This document shows, one piece after another, positions 1 through 9,221 of a DNA stretch of 64,000 nt. Both the position numbers and the translations under genes were made by a program. Source of the stretch: Methanobrevibacter boviskoreani JH1 (GTDB taxonomy: Archaea > Methanobacteriota > Methanobacteria > Methanobacteriales > Methanobacteriaceae). The notes beneath the pieces are model-generated. The model was not told the origin of the DNA. It made no database searches and worked only from the letters and a program-made list of their open reading frames with translations. Location: assembly GCF_000320505.1 (NCBI RefSeq), contig NZ_BAGX02000020.1, positions 104,573-168,572 on the forward strand, read 5' to 3'. Every line of letters begins with the position of its first letter. Within the stretch, counting starts at the first letter, position 1.

Positions 1-476
1 GTTACAGTTTAGCTAGAAAAGCTCTTTTTGAAAATGCAGGCTTGAAAATTGATGATCCCCTACCTTATGATTCCAATACAACCGTTGGAGAGGAATTATT
101 AAAACCAACTAAATTATATGTTAAACCAATTGTTGACTTATTAAAATCCGATTTCAATATTAAAGGATTAGCACACATTACAGGAGGAGGATTTACTAAT
201 TTAAATAGACTTAAAGATGGTGTTGGATATAACATTAATAATTTACCAGAGCCACAGGACATATTTAAATTAATATACCAACAAGACGTTCCTATTGAAG
301 AGATGTATAGAGTATTCAATATGGGAATAGGTTTTGTTGTAATTGCTTCTGCTGAGGATGCAGATGCTATCTTAGAAAGGTTAAACGAAAGCGTTGAAGC
401 CTATAAGATAGGCAATGTTATTTCTGAAGAGAAAATTATCATAAAAACCTTTGAAGATACTGAAATTGAATATTAA
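1..476 (+). CDS. purM: Phosphoribosylformylglycinamidine cyclo-ligase (AIR synthetase), 3' part
   Basis: PurM closes the imidazole ring (FGAM + ATP to AIR) in cytoplasmic purine synthesis. The frame is open from base 3 to the stop at 474-476, giving about 157 C-terminal residues; the start lies outside the window. The C-terminal AIRS half is recognisable from the GLAHITGGGF glycine-rich motif, a proline-rich stretch before DIFKLIY, and the MYRVFNMGIGFVV segment typical of PurM. A TTG at 42 lies in frame but is internal, because the upstream residues (SLARKALFENAG) also match PurM. An 86-base AT-rich gap separates it from comC. The assignment is firm; only the truncation by the window edge limits it. 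Confidence 0.93.
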   Translation, partial: YSLARKALFENAGLKIDDPLPYDSNTTVGEELLKPTKLYVKPIVDLLKSDFNIKGLAHITGGGFTNLNRLKDGVGYNINNLPEPQDIFKLIYQQDVPIEEMYRVFNMGIGFVVIASAEDADAILERLNESVEAYKIGNVISEEKIIIKTFEDTEIEY

Positions 477-562
477 TATTTCTTAATTTTACAATTTTTT
501 AAATAAAATTTAATTTAAAATTTAAAACCAATATACAAATTTTTAATTATGAAGGTGTTTTA

Positions 563-1591
563 ATGCAAATTACAGAAGAAAATGAGAAAGCTCTTGTAAA
601 AGAGATTTTATTAAAGTTAGGAGTTAATGATGCTGATGCTAATTTAGTTACTGAAGTAGTGCTTGATGCAGATTTAAAAGGCTTCACATCACATGGAATT
701 GGAAGATTCCCACAATATATTAAAACAATTGATGCTAATAACATAAAACTTACCGGAGATATTGAAATCGAAAGAGAAACTGAATCCATGGCAATTGTAA
801 ATGGACACAGTTTATTTGGGCAAGTAGTAGCATATAAATCTATGGAACTTGCAATTGACAAAGCTAAAAATACAGGTATTGGAATAGTAGGTACACACAA
901 TTCAAACCACTTCGGTGTAACAGGTTTCTACTCTGATTTAGCTAGAAAAAGAAATTGTATTGGATTAACCTTTGCAAACACTGAACCTGCAATTGCACCA
1001 TTAAATGGTAAAAAACCATTAATCGGAACCAACCCTATTGCAATTAGTATTCCAAACCAAGAAACATATATTGCAACTGATATGGCAACATCCGCTACAG
1101 CAAGAGGTAAAATTCTAGAATCCAAGAGAAAAGGTTTAAAATTACCTGAAGGCGTAGCATTGGATAAAGATGGTAATCCAACCACTGACCCTGAGGAAGC
1201 ATTAGAAGGTTCTATTTTGGCATTTGGTACCCACAAAGGTTACGCACTTGCATTTATGCTTGAGATATTATGTGGACCATTAGTAGGTGCTGAAGTTGGA
1301 ACTGGTGTTACCGGTACAGCTGATTGGAGAAAAGATTGTACCAAAGGAGATTTATTCGTTGCAATAGATCCTGAAAAATTCGTTGGTTACGATGTATTTG
1401 AACAGGGAACTAACAAATTTATCAAAGAAGTTAGAGATGCAGATAATGGATTTGTTCCTGGAGATATCGAAAGTAAGAGAGTAGAAGACCATAAAGAAAA
1501 TGGAATGCCTATTGATGATGCATTATACCAACAATTAAAAGATATCTGTGATGGATTAGATATTGATATAAGTAAATACATTACAGAATAG
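563..1591 (+). CDS. comC: L-2-hydroxycarboxylate (sulfolactate/malate) dehydrogenase, ComC/Mdh2 family
   Basis: This NAD(P)-dependent oxidoreductase of the LDH2/MDH2 fold has 342 residues, the usual family length. Visible marks are GHSLFGQVVA, the HNSNHFGVTGFY segment carrying the conserved His, GTNPIAISIP and ATSATARGKI, all typical of the family. In methanogens this family includes ComC, which interconverts sulfopyruvate and sulfolactate for coenzyme M synthesis and can also act on malate or oxaloacetate. The ATG is preceded by AGGTG at good spacing. Substrate cannot be decided by sequence alone, because malate dehydrogenase (MdhII) and ComC belong to one group. No other coenzyme M gene lies beside it. 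Confidence 0.85.
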   Translation: MQITEENEKALVKEILLKLGVNDADANLVTEVVLDADLKGFTSHGIGRFPQYIKTIDANNIKLTGDIEIERETESMAIVNGHSLFGQVVAYKSMELAIDKAKNTGIGIVGTHNSNHFGVTGFYSDLARKRNCIGLTFANTEPAIAPLNGKKPLIGTNPIAISIPNQETYIATDMATSATARGKILESKRKGLKLPEGVALDKDGNPTTDPEEALEGSILAFGTHKGYALAFMLEILCGPLVGAEVGTGVTGTADWRKDCTKGDLFVAIDPEKFVGYDVFEQGTNKFIKEVRDADNGFVPGDIESKRVEDHKENGMPIDDALYQQLKDICDGLDIDISKYITE

Positions 1592-2370
1592 AATTTTAAT
1601 TTCCTAATTTTTAAACTTAAATTAAAATAATTTATTATTTTAATTTTAAACTATTTTTATATACTTTTTATATCCAAATAAATACTGTTTTTAGAGCATA
1701 TTAATTGCTTTTTATTAATAAATAGATTACCCTTATTTTAAAATAAAATAATTTACTATTTAATTAAATAAAAAAAAATACTGATTTTTAGAGCATATTA
1801 GTTTATTTTATAAATATTTGGATAAAATAAAATATTTTTGTTAAATAAATGCAATATGATATTTGTTTTATATTTTAAATATTTCAAATCTAAAAACTCG
1901 ATTTTTACAAAGTCTTTAAATATTAAAGATTATTTTTTATTTTTTAATAATTAAAATGTATATCAAAGACAGAATAATTATTACAAAGCATTTGTATATA
2001 ACAGATTATTAAAAACATGATTTAAAATTTTAAATGAAATTTAAAAATAGATTGAATTATTCCATTTAAATTAAAAATAAAGAAATAAGAAAATAAGACT
2101 ATTTCAGATTTTGATTAAAAATATAATTCGAAAACTTAAAACTGATTCTAGAAAATTAAAAATCAATTAGATAAAAATAGAATACTAAATTAAATCCAAT
2201 AATAAAAAAATGAACTTCAATATAATAAGATTAATTAAGATTTAAAATTAAAAAAGATTTTTATTTAGATATTTAATATTAAATAAAATTTAAGAAAAAA
2301 ATATCATAATTAGTAAAATTAAAAAAAACTATATTAAATCAGAAGTAAAAATAAGAGGTGAAAAATGAAG
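1592..2370. other. Gene-free AT-rich intergenic region with a repeat element
   Basis: The 779 bases between comC and the cupin gene have no credible reading frame. The only structure seen is the direct repeat flanked by inverted arms at 1671-1824, listed separately. The rest is simple A/T-rich sequence. Confidence 0.7.
1671..1824. repeat. Repeat element: inverted arms enclosing two direct repeats
   Basis: Ten-base inverted arms TATCCAAATA (1671-1680) and TATTTGGATA (1815-1824) enclose two near-identical copies of a 23-24 base sequence. These lie at 1681-1703 and 1777-1800, share the core TTTTTAGAGCATATTA, and are offset by about 97 bases. The copies differ by one inserted A near AATACTG. No protein is encoded. 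It could be a degenerate miniature element, a paired regulator site or a structured RNA; the sequence alone does not decide. Confidence 0.5.
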
Positions 2371-2700
2371 TTATTCTGATTTAATCATAGTGAGAATCAT
2401 TTTAAATGGAGAATTAACTGCTTGTAAAGCATGTGGAACATTTCCAGGCATTATAATCATTTGGCCTTTAGAAACAGTATGAGCTTGTCCTGCTAAGGTA
2501 ATTTCTGCTTCCCCATCAATAACTTGAACAAATGCATCAAAAGGAGCACTATGTTCAGATAATCCTTGCCCTTTATCAAAAGCAAATATAGTTACGGTAC
2601 CAATATCTTTTTTAATAATTTCCCTACTTACAACAGAACCTTCCTGGTATTCTGCTAAGGATTCTGTATCAATTACTTTTCCTTTTATATCATCAGTCAT
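2371..2700 (-). CDS. Small single-domain cupin protein
   Basis: A 109-residue cytoplasmic cupin barrel. Cupin motif 1 is represented by GLSEHSAPFDAFVQVIDGE and motif 2 by PGNVPHAL, so at least one metal-binding His in each motif is present, while the second His of motif 1 is replaced. The gene lies 50 bases downstream of hcp on the same strand, which suggests co-transcription and a shared stress role. Small cupins of this type bind a metal or small ligand; the substrate is unknown. The ATG is preceded by a weak AAGG. Confidence 0.8.
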   Translation of the reverse strand: MTDDIKGKVIDTESLAEYQEGSVVSREIIKKDIGTVTIFAFDKGQGLSEHSAPFDAFVQVIDGEAEITLAGQAHTVSKGQMIIMPGNVPHALQAVNSPFKMILTMIKSE

Positions 2701-2750
2701 ATTCTCGCCTTCAAAAATGATTAATTAAAAAATTTTAAAAATATTAGGAT

Positions 2751-4070
2751 TTATTCTCCTAATATTCTTTTTATATCTTCTTTAGGATCGCCTATAGGAG
2801 TTAAGTTGAAGTTGTCTACTAATACTTTAACGATATCCTCATTTGCCCAAGCAGGTAAAATAGGTCCAATTAACATATCTTTTTTACCTAAGTAGAATAA
2901 AGCCCATAATACTGCTGCAGCTTTTTGTTCCATCCAACTTAATACGATAGTTAATGGTAAATCATTTAATTCACATTCGAATAAATCACATAATGCTAAT
3001 GCAACATCAACTGCTGCAACTGCATCATTACATTGACCCATATCTAATAATCTTGGAATACCTTCAATATCCCCTAAGTCTAAATCATTGAATTTATATT
3101 TACCACAAGCTAAGGTTAATACAACAGTATCATCAGGTAAGTTCTTTACAAATTCTCTGTAGTAACTGTTTTTAGGATTTGGAGAGTCACAACCACCTAC
3201 TAAGAAGAATCTTCTGATTTTTCCAGATTCGACTAACTCCTTAATTTTTGGAGCTAAACTTAAGATAGTGCTTACACCGAAACCAGTGGTAACTGTAGTA
3301 AGTTCTTCTGCTTCAAGACCACCTAATTCTTGTGCTTGTTTAATTAATGGTTCAAAGTTGTAATCAAGAATTTGAGGTACACAAGGTAATTTTGCAACAC
3401 CACTGGTGTATATTCTGTCTTTGTAATCGTCTTTTGGTAATAAAACACAGTTTGAAGTAGCTAAGATAACTGCATTATATTTAGAGAATACCTCTTTTTG
3501 ATCAAACCAAGGTCCTCCGATTTGACCCTTTAATGAGGAGTATTTTCTAAGTTCAGGATAACCATGTGCAGGTAACATTTCAGAGTGAGTGTAAACATTT
3601 ACATCTGTTCCTTCACATTGTTTTAATAATTCTTCTAAAGCTTTTAAATCGTGTCCAGTTACAATAATAGCTGGTCCTTCTTGAGCCCCTACTTTAACTT
3701 CTACAGGTGTAGGTTCACCATAAGCTTCAATATGTGCATTTTTAAGTAATCTCATTACTTTTACACTAGCTTCACCTGCATCAAGTCCTAATTGAATTAA
3801 ATCCTCAGTATCGAAGTTAACATTAGTCAAGGTTGTGTATAACCCTTTGGTTAAAAATTCATCTACTTCTGGATCTTTAGCCCCTAAATGATTTGCTTGA
3901 TAATTATATGCACTAATACCTTTCATTGTAAATAACAAATTATCTTGTAATCTTGCAACTGTAGGTTCTTTTCCACAGATACCCTTCATAAAACATCCAT
4001 TTCCAGCTACAGTCTGAGAACATTGGTAACAGAACATATCCAATCTTTCTTTTGGTAAATCTTTCATCAT
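2751..4070 (-). CDS. hcp: Hydroxylamine reductase / hybrid-cluster protein (short, class III type)
   Basis: Hcp carries a hybrid Fe-S-O cluster, reduces hydroxylamine in vitro, and is linked to nitric oxide and oxidative stress defence. The N-terminal cysteines are spaced C-x2-C-x8-C-x5-C (residues 14-32), the pattern of the [4Fe-4S] class. At 439 residues the protein lacks the roughly 100-residue insertion of the longer enterobacterial class, as is usual for archaeal class III members. Conserved cluster segments VGGCDSPNP and LACGKYKFN are present. The start has AGGAGG nine bases upstream. The gene is followed by a cupin gene and is divergent from a TrmB-type regulator, with an operator-like inverted repeat in between. 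Confidence 0.95.
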   Translation of the reverse strand: MMKDLPKERLDMFCYQCSQTVAGNGCFMKGICGKEPTVARLQDNLLFTMKGISAYNYQANHLGAKDPEVDEFLTKGLYTTLTNVNFDTEDLIQLGLDAGEASVKVMRLLKNAHIEAYGEPTPVEVKVGAQEGPAIIVTGHDLKALEELLKQCEGTDVNVYTHSEMLPAHGYPELRKYSSLKGQIGGPWFDQKEVFSKYNAVILATSNCVLLPKDDYKDRIYTSGVAKLPCVPQILDYNFEPLIKQAQELGGLEAEELTTVTTGFGVSTILSLAPKIKELVESGKIRRFFLVGGCDSPNPKNSYYREFVKNLPDDTVVLTLACGKYKFNDLDLGDIEGIPRLLDMGQCNDAVAAVDVALALCDLFECELNDLPLTIVLSWMEQKAAAVLWALFYLGKKDMLIGPILPAWANEDIVKVLVDNFNLTPIGDPKEDIKRILGE

Positions 4071-4131
4071 ATAAATAACCTCCTATAGTTAATTATAAAT
4101 TGAGTTTATATATTTATAAAGATTATGTAAC

Positions 4132-4145
4132 TTAACAAGGGTTAA
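4132..4145. promoter_or_regulatory. Candidate operator TTAAC-N4-GTTAA upstream of hcp
   Basis: A perfect 5-base inverted repeat with a 4-base spacer lies just upstream of an AT-rich TATA-like stretch (TTTATAAATATATAA on the minus strand, about 4107-4121) that would drive hcp. It sits in the gap between hcp and the divergent TrmB-type regulator, which is the obvious candidate to bind it. This is inferred from position and symmetry only. Confidence 0.45.
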
Positions 4146-4359
4146 AAGTATTAAATTAAATATTATGAAAAATAAATTAATATACTAAGATTTTTGATAA
4201 TGATTTAAGTAAAATTAAATTTTAGCATATTCATTTCATTTACAATAAAAATAATATTTATATCCTATTTGATTTTAAACATTATTTCCATAGAATAACA
4301 ATAATATTAAGAATACTTTAAATTTGAATCTTAAATAGCTAAAAATTAAAGGTGACATA

Positions 4360-5196
4360 ATGGCAAATATTACAGATGAAAAGATTATAGAATCTTTAAG
4401 ATTATTTGGATTAACACGATATGAGGCATTGGCATATTATAATTTAAACTCCATGGTTGAAGCAAAAGCCATCGAGATAAGTGAAAAATCAGAGATTCCT
4501 AGAACTAAAATTTATAGTGTGTTAAGAAGATTGGATGAAAAGGGATTTATCGAAACAGAGAAGGGACATCCTAATACTTATAGATCAATATCACCTTCCT
4601 TAATATTTAAAGAAGAGAAAAACAAGTTAATTAACCAGTTAAACGCAGCAGAGATGGAATTGACCTATAACCATGAGAATCAAATAGCTAAAACACAGGC
4701 ACCAATGTGGCTAATTAGGGGAGAAGAAAAAATTATCAATAAAGAGATTGAGATAATTAAAAAGGCTCAAAAAACAATCAATATGAGAATAGGTTTTCTA
4801 TATAAAAATGAACTAGAACCATTAAAAAATGCTTTAAATAACGAGGTAAGAAACAATATAGAAGTAAATATCCTAGTTTCAAATGATCTTTATGAAAACA
4901 ATAAGAAAGTAGATATCGAAAAGATATTCAATAATGAAAAGATACGCATTTATAAGGCAGATATTCCTAGTGTAAAGATGATGATACGTGATGGGAAGGA
5001 AATGTTACATATTTACAGTAAATTCAAAGAAAAATACATTCCAGTGAAAAACACGTCAATTGGCATGTGGAACCAGTATGAGGATATTTGTGAAAACTAT
5101 GATAAGCGATTCTACAAATCCATGGAAAAATCTAAAAATAGGAAATCAAAAATGAAAAATAATAAAAATAGTAAGAAGTTAAATAATCTAAATTAA
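4360..5196 (+). CDS. TrmB-family winged-helix transcription regulator
   Basis: A 278-residue DNA-binding protein. Residues 10-75 form the TrmB-type winged helix: LFGLTRYEALAYYNL, then a recognition helix SEIPRTKIYSVLRRLDEKGF and the wing with GHPNTYR. Residues 85-110 look coiled-coil, and the C-terminal half resembles the PLD-like effector domain of this family. The last 30 residues are Lys/Asn-rich. GGTGA precedes the ATG. The gene is divergent from hcp across 289 bases, so local control of the hcp-cupin operon is a reasonable inference. TrmB proteins often sense sugars, but no transporter is nearby, so the ligand is unknown. Confidence 0.85.
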   Translation: MANITDEKIIESLRLFGLTRYEALAYYNLNSMVEAKAIEISEKSEIPRTKIYSVLRRLDEKGFIETEKGHPNTYRSISPSLIFKEEKNKLINQLNAAEMELTYNHENQIAKTQAPMWLIRGEEKIINKEIEIIKKAQKTINMRIGFLYKNELEPLKNALNNEVRNNIEVNILVSNDLYENNKKVDIEKIFNNEKIRIYKADIPSVKMMIRDGKEMLHIYSKFKEKYIPVKNTSIGMWNQYEDICENYDKRFYKSMEKSKNRKSKMKNNKNSKKLNNLN

Positions 5197-5267
5197 TCTC
5201 AAATAAGTCAAAAACTTAAGGAAAAAATAAATAAGATTTAGAAAGTCTGCTAAAAATATAAAGTCCA

Positions 5268-7115
5268 TTATAATGAATCACCATCATCTGAGGAGTCCCC
5301 CCTATATTCAGCGTAAAATCCATCAGTATCCGCATATATTGCATAGAAACCATATTTTTTAGCATTTTCAATAGTGTATAGAATATATTCCCTACCCCAA
5401 GCAGTAATGGCTTGGGCACATTCAAAGGAATACCATCTAAATTTGGAATATCCATAAACACCATACATTGTATTAATCAATCTTTTAATAGCCAATTGCT
5501 GAATATTTAACATTTTCTTCTCGGTCGGATCATTAGATTCTTTCATGATCTTTTTAATTCTAAGTCTTTCACTTAGAATGTTTCCAATTACCGATGGTAT
5601 GAATCCTTTAGGTTCTTTTAGGAATTTATGATTATGTTCTGGACAGACATAATATCTTTCCTCATCACTTAAAGAGGAATCAGTATTATCCAAAGGATTA
5701 GAACCTTTAACTAAGACATCGGGACAAATATTCTTTGATATGATAATACTAGGATATAGGCTTCTAAAATCGAACTGTACAAGGTTTTCATGTAGACCAG
5801 GTACAGGTTCCTTTACAAATCCCCCCTCATTTTGATCATGAATCCTTGAGGCATCTCCTGCAGAAGGTTTGTTTGGTATAATCTCATTGATTTTATAAGC
5901 CTCTTTAACAAGATACCATTCTGCTTGTTGACCAGTGGTCATACGGGTTATATCAAAAAACGGTTGACCGACAATACGCGTAAGCTCTAGGTTTAATGGT
6001 AAAGTCTGCTCTGCAATCATTAAGGTTGATACAACATCATCTAAGGAATAGTCAAATAGCTCATCCAAATACCTATTGTCACTATCCCAGTATTTCCAGA
6101 TAATCTCACCTGGAACATCCTTCTTCTCTTCACCAAATAGCTCCAGATATACACGCTCTAAGGTGTATCTGTCAAGACTCATGTATCTTCTCATAACCAA
6201 ATATAAATCAACATGAACAAGACCCTTAAATGACGCGGCATCTGTAAATCCCCTTTTTATAAATTTTAAAGATGAACCATCCATACCTAAATCAAGTTCA
6301 ATTCCATACATTCCTGCCCTATCCTTAAGATATGGAAAATCAAAATTATCAGAGTTATAACCTACTATAATATCTACCTGGTTTTCCTTAACAATTCTTA
6401 CAAATTCCTCAATCATTTGTTTTTCCGAATCTAATCTCATGACAAAGGATTCGTCAGTATCTTCTACCTTATCTTTAGTGGATAAAACCTTTCTAATTCC
6501 AAAATTACTTGTAACACCAATCATGATTATCTCATCTATATCGGAATTCGGAAGGCCTCTAGGATTGTAAACCTCTAAATCAAAACTAAGTATATTGAAG
6601 TCAGTAAATGACTGGTCAAGGTTTTTTGGAGGATGATTTAATTTTACAATCTCAAGATTTTCATAATTGCTTGTAACGCTTTTATGGGAATCTAATAAGT
6701 CACCTTCAATTTCAATGACACTCATTGGTATAACATCATTATCCATTAAGTAACGTCTGTAGAATGGAATATCATGTTCACGAATATCAACTACAGAATC
6801 TAATCCTTTAATCTCATCCCTGTATTTAGGTACTTCCTGAGGATGTGAAAACGTGATTTTTATGAATTTTTTAGGAATCTGGAAGTCCTTCTTATCTACA
6901 ATCTCAATATCCTCAGTCTCATATACTTCAAGATCTTTCAAGCATTGGTCCATATCTTTAGGTTCTATATAGAAATATGGTTGGAAAATATAGTCTAATG
7001 CAATAATTCTCTTAGGATTTTCACCTTCAACTTCCCTTCCAAGTAAACGTATAACAGGCTTTTCATCTTCTGTAATATAATCAATATCCAAAAGCACCAT
7101 GTTTCTTTTAACCAT
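5268..7115 (-). CDS. polB1: Family B DNA polymerase, large N-terminal piece of a split PolB
   Basis: This 615-residue protein is the replicative-type family B polymerase without its thumb. Exonuclease motifs are seen as FDLEVYNP (Exo I), GYNSDNFDFPYL (Exo II) and YSLDDVVSTL (Exo III). Polymerase motif A is DFRSLYPSI, motif B is KRLINTMYGVYGY and motif C is YADTDG. The protein stops about 17 residues after the DTD motif with an acidic tail. Only about 70 bases follow before the convergent regulator gene, so the missing C-terminal part is not encoded here. A two-gene PolB cut at this point is known in Methanothermobacter; the small partner gene lies outside the window. GGTG precedes the ATG. 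Confidence 0.92.
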   Translation of the reverse strand: MVKRNMVLLDIDYITEDEKPVIRLLGREVEGENPKRIIALDYIFQPYFYIEPKDMDQCLKDLEVYETEDIEIVDKKDFQIPKKFIKITFSHPQEVPKYRDEIKGLDSVVDIREHDIPFYRRYLMDNDVIPMSVIEIEGDLLDSHKSVTSNYENLEIVKLNHPPKNLDQSFTDFNILSFDLEVYNPRGLPNSDIDEIIMIGVTSNFGIRKVLSTKDKVEDTDESFVMRLDSEKQMIEEFVRIVKENQVDIIVGYNSDNFDFPYLKDRAGMYGIELDLGMDGSSLKFIKRGFTDAASFKGLVHVDLYLVMRRYMSLDRYTLERVYLELFGEEKKDVPGEIIWKYWDSDNRYLDELFDYSLDDVVSTLMIAEQTLPLNLELTRIVGQPFFDITRMTTGQQAEWYLVKEAYKINEIIPNKPSAGDASRIHDQNEGGFVKEPVPGLHENLVQFDFRSLYPSIIISKNICPDVLVKGSNPLDNTDSSLSDEERYYVCPEHNHKFLKEPKGFIPSVIGNILSERLRIKKIMKESNDPTEKKMLNIQQLAIKRLINTMYGVYGYSKFRWYSFECAQAITAWGREYILYTIENAKKYGFYAIYADTDGFYAEYRGDSSDDGDSL

Positions 7116-7175
7116 ATTAACACCCAGATTTTTAATATCTCTAAAACTTAATTTAATAGTTTAAAATACATATAA

Positions 7176-8249
7176 TTATTGCTCAATTTCTAAAAAATTG
7201 TCATTATTCTCATTTTGATTTTCAAATTCTTTCTCTTCCTTATATGCCTTGATTACAGCAGATGCAACACCTAATATCAATGGTCCTAAGATAAAACCTA
7301 CAATACCCATTACTAAAGGTCCTGCAATAAAACCTAAAAGTAGGATTAACGGATGTATATCTGCATATTTTCCTGCAATGGCAGGTCTTATATACATATC
7401 GCTTAAAGACAGTCCGCAACCAAATATTACAACTAATATTAATCTTATATAGTTTCCGGCAAAGAAATCTTTAACGGCCAATATACAATATACTGGCCAT
7501 GGTCCAATAACTGGAATCAATTGACAGATACCGGTTATAATTCCTAAAAATCCGCTGTATGAATACCCAAGTAAACTGTAACCTACAAATGCGATGATAC
7601 CAATGATTATACTTGTAAGCACATGCCCGTAAAAGATACTTTTTAAGACATCCTTTATCTGGTTAAACATCCTATCAAAGAATGATGTTTTTCTATCGGG
7701 AATAAATGAAAATATATAATCCCAACATTTATCACCGTCACGTGCAAAGTAAAAGGTTGTGAAGATTAAAACCAATATTTGAACGGAGATATTAGGTATA
7801 TCACGAATAAGGCTTATAAGATAACTAGACAACCACTTAAAAATACTGTTAAAACCATTATAAATACCATTTGCAATAGAATGACTCATACCCTTATATT
7901 GATAAGGTAATATTGAAGCTATCCAGGTATTAAGCTGATTCATGTCCAAAGTAGACAGATTTCCAGTACTACCTAAAAGTGATGATATGAGACTTATTGA
8001 CATTGTAACAATATAAACCAATAACAATATTATGGGGATGATTATCAAAAGCATTCCCAAAATGTTTGATAATGAGGCGGAGGGTATTTTATTATTTAAT
8101 CTTCTTGCAACTGGTCTTACACCTAGAGACAATATAATTCCAAGAATCACCATATTCAACACAGGTGTTAAAACCATTATAGAAAGTATTGCGAAAACGA
8201 TTATAATGATTAAGGGAGTTGTAAGTTTATCTGAAATATTAATTGACAT
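7176..8249 (-). CDS. AI-2E/PerM-family membrane transporter
   Basis: A 357-residue integral membrane protein with about seven to eight hydrophobic segments and a charged Glu/Asn-rich tail. The central and C-terminal part has the family signature: a YSLLGYSYSGFLGIITGICQ-like segment, then GPWPVYCILA and a C-terminal ADIHPLILLLGFIAGPLVMG stretch with Gly-Pro pairs. Members export small molecules or act as Na+/H+ antiporters; the name AI-2E does not prove autoinducer export. It sits between polB1 and pyrK on the same strand, with no obvious functional link. Confidence 0.85.
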   Translation of the reverse strand: MSINISDKLTTPLIIIIVFAILSIMVLTPVLNMVILGIILSLGVRPVARRLNNKIPSASLSNILGMLLIIIPIILLLVYIVTMSISLISSLLGSTGNLSTLDMNQLNTWIASILPYQYKGMSHSIANGIYNGFNSIFKWLSSYLISLIRDIPNISVQILVLIFTTFYFARDGDKCWDYIFSFIPDRKTSFFDRMFNQIKDVLKSIFYGHVLTSIIIGIIAFVGYSLLGYSYSGFLGIITGICQLIPVIGPWPVYCILAVKDFFAGNYIRLILVVIFGCGLSLSDMYIRPAIAGKYADIHPLILLLGFIAGPLVMGIVGFILGPLILGVASAVIKAYKEEKEFENQNENNDNFLEIEQ

Positions 8250-8412
8250 AATATCTTTTTATAATTAAATGAATTGTAAAATTTTCTTTAGCTCTGAGGA
8301 ATAATATTAAACCAGACAATCTATAGTTCTTTAATTCAGTATAATTAAATTAAATTAATTTTTCTTTAATATTAACTAAAACCAAATTAACAGAGATAAA
8401 TCCCGAATTAAA

Positions 8413-9210
8413 TTAAATTCTTTCACCAGAGGGAGCTCTTCTATACTTTCCAAACTCGGTAATAAGTTTTAAACTATCGTTATCAAATACAGGACCTTCC
8501 TTACATACTCTCCAACCAGTTGAATCAACACAACATTGACCACATATACCTATAGCACATTTCATATATCTTTCAAGGGAATATTCTGCATCTATATTGT
8601 TTTCCTCCAAGATATCATAGATAGGTTTCATCATGACCTCAGGTCCACATACTACTGCAGAATCATAGGTATTGTTCTTAAGCAAATCCATGGTTCTATC
8701 AGTTGCAAATCCTTTAAATCCTGAGGATCCGTCATCTGTAACATTATATACATCTGCACCTGAATTTTTAAGTCTATCCTCAAACAATAGCTCATCTTTA
8801 TTTACGGCTGCACATACCACATCCACATCATTATTTTTTATAGCTTCATCGGTAAAAGCCGCAATGGGAGCCATTCCAACTCCACCACCAATAGCCAATA
8901 TCTTCTTACCGGAAGGTATGTCAAATCCATGACCATAAGGACCTCTAAGACCTAATAGATCATCAGCATTTAATTTATGAATATCATCTGTAAAAGGACC
9001 AATATTTTTAACTGAAATTCCAATTTCCTCCTCTTCACGATTTATATAGGATATAGACATTGGTTTTTCATCCTTAAAATTCCACACCATGATAAATTGA
9101 CCTGGATAAGGAGTTGTATCTTCATCCATATCCCAATCGAAAATAAATGTTTTGATAGTTGGTGTCTCTTCAACAACAGATTTTATTTTTAAAACTTTTG
9201 GAACATTCAT
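8413..9210 (-). CDS. pyrK: Dihydroorotate dehydrogenase electron transfer subunit
   Basis: PyrK passes electrons from dihydroorotate oxidation through FAD and a [2Fe-2S] cluster to an acceptor, in complex with PyrD. The 265 residues show a ferredoxin-reductase fold: an FAD-binding barrel (PYPGQFIMVW, KPMSISY), a nucleotide site ILAIGGGVGMAPIAA, and the cluster motif CAIGICGQCC followed by a fourth Cys in WRVCKEGP. Upstream GGGGTG fits the chosen ATG. The gene starts 11 bases after the end of pyrD, so the two form a class 1B operon. Confidence 0.94.
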   Translation of the reverse strand: MNVPKVLKIKSVVEETPTIKTFIFDWDMDEDTTPYPGQFIMVWNFKDEKPMSISYINREEEEIGISVKNIGPFTDDIHKLNADDLLGLRGPYGHGFDIPSGKKILAIGGGVGMAPIAAFTDEAIKNNDVDVVCAAVNKDELLFEDRLKNSGADVYNVTDDGSSGFKGFATDRTMDLLKNNTYDSAVVCGPEVMMKPIYDILEENNIDAEYSLERYMKCAIGICGQCCVDSTGWRVCKEGPVFDNDSLKLITEFGKYRRAPSGERI

Positions 9211-9221
9211 CTTTACACCCC

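Noticed and set aside
5197-5464. Continuation of PolB after its stop by frameshift
   Set aside because: The overlapping frame lacks the thumb motifs, and only about 70 bases remain before the convergent gene; the end matches the known split site.
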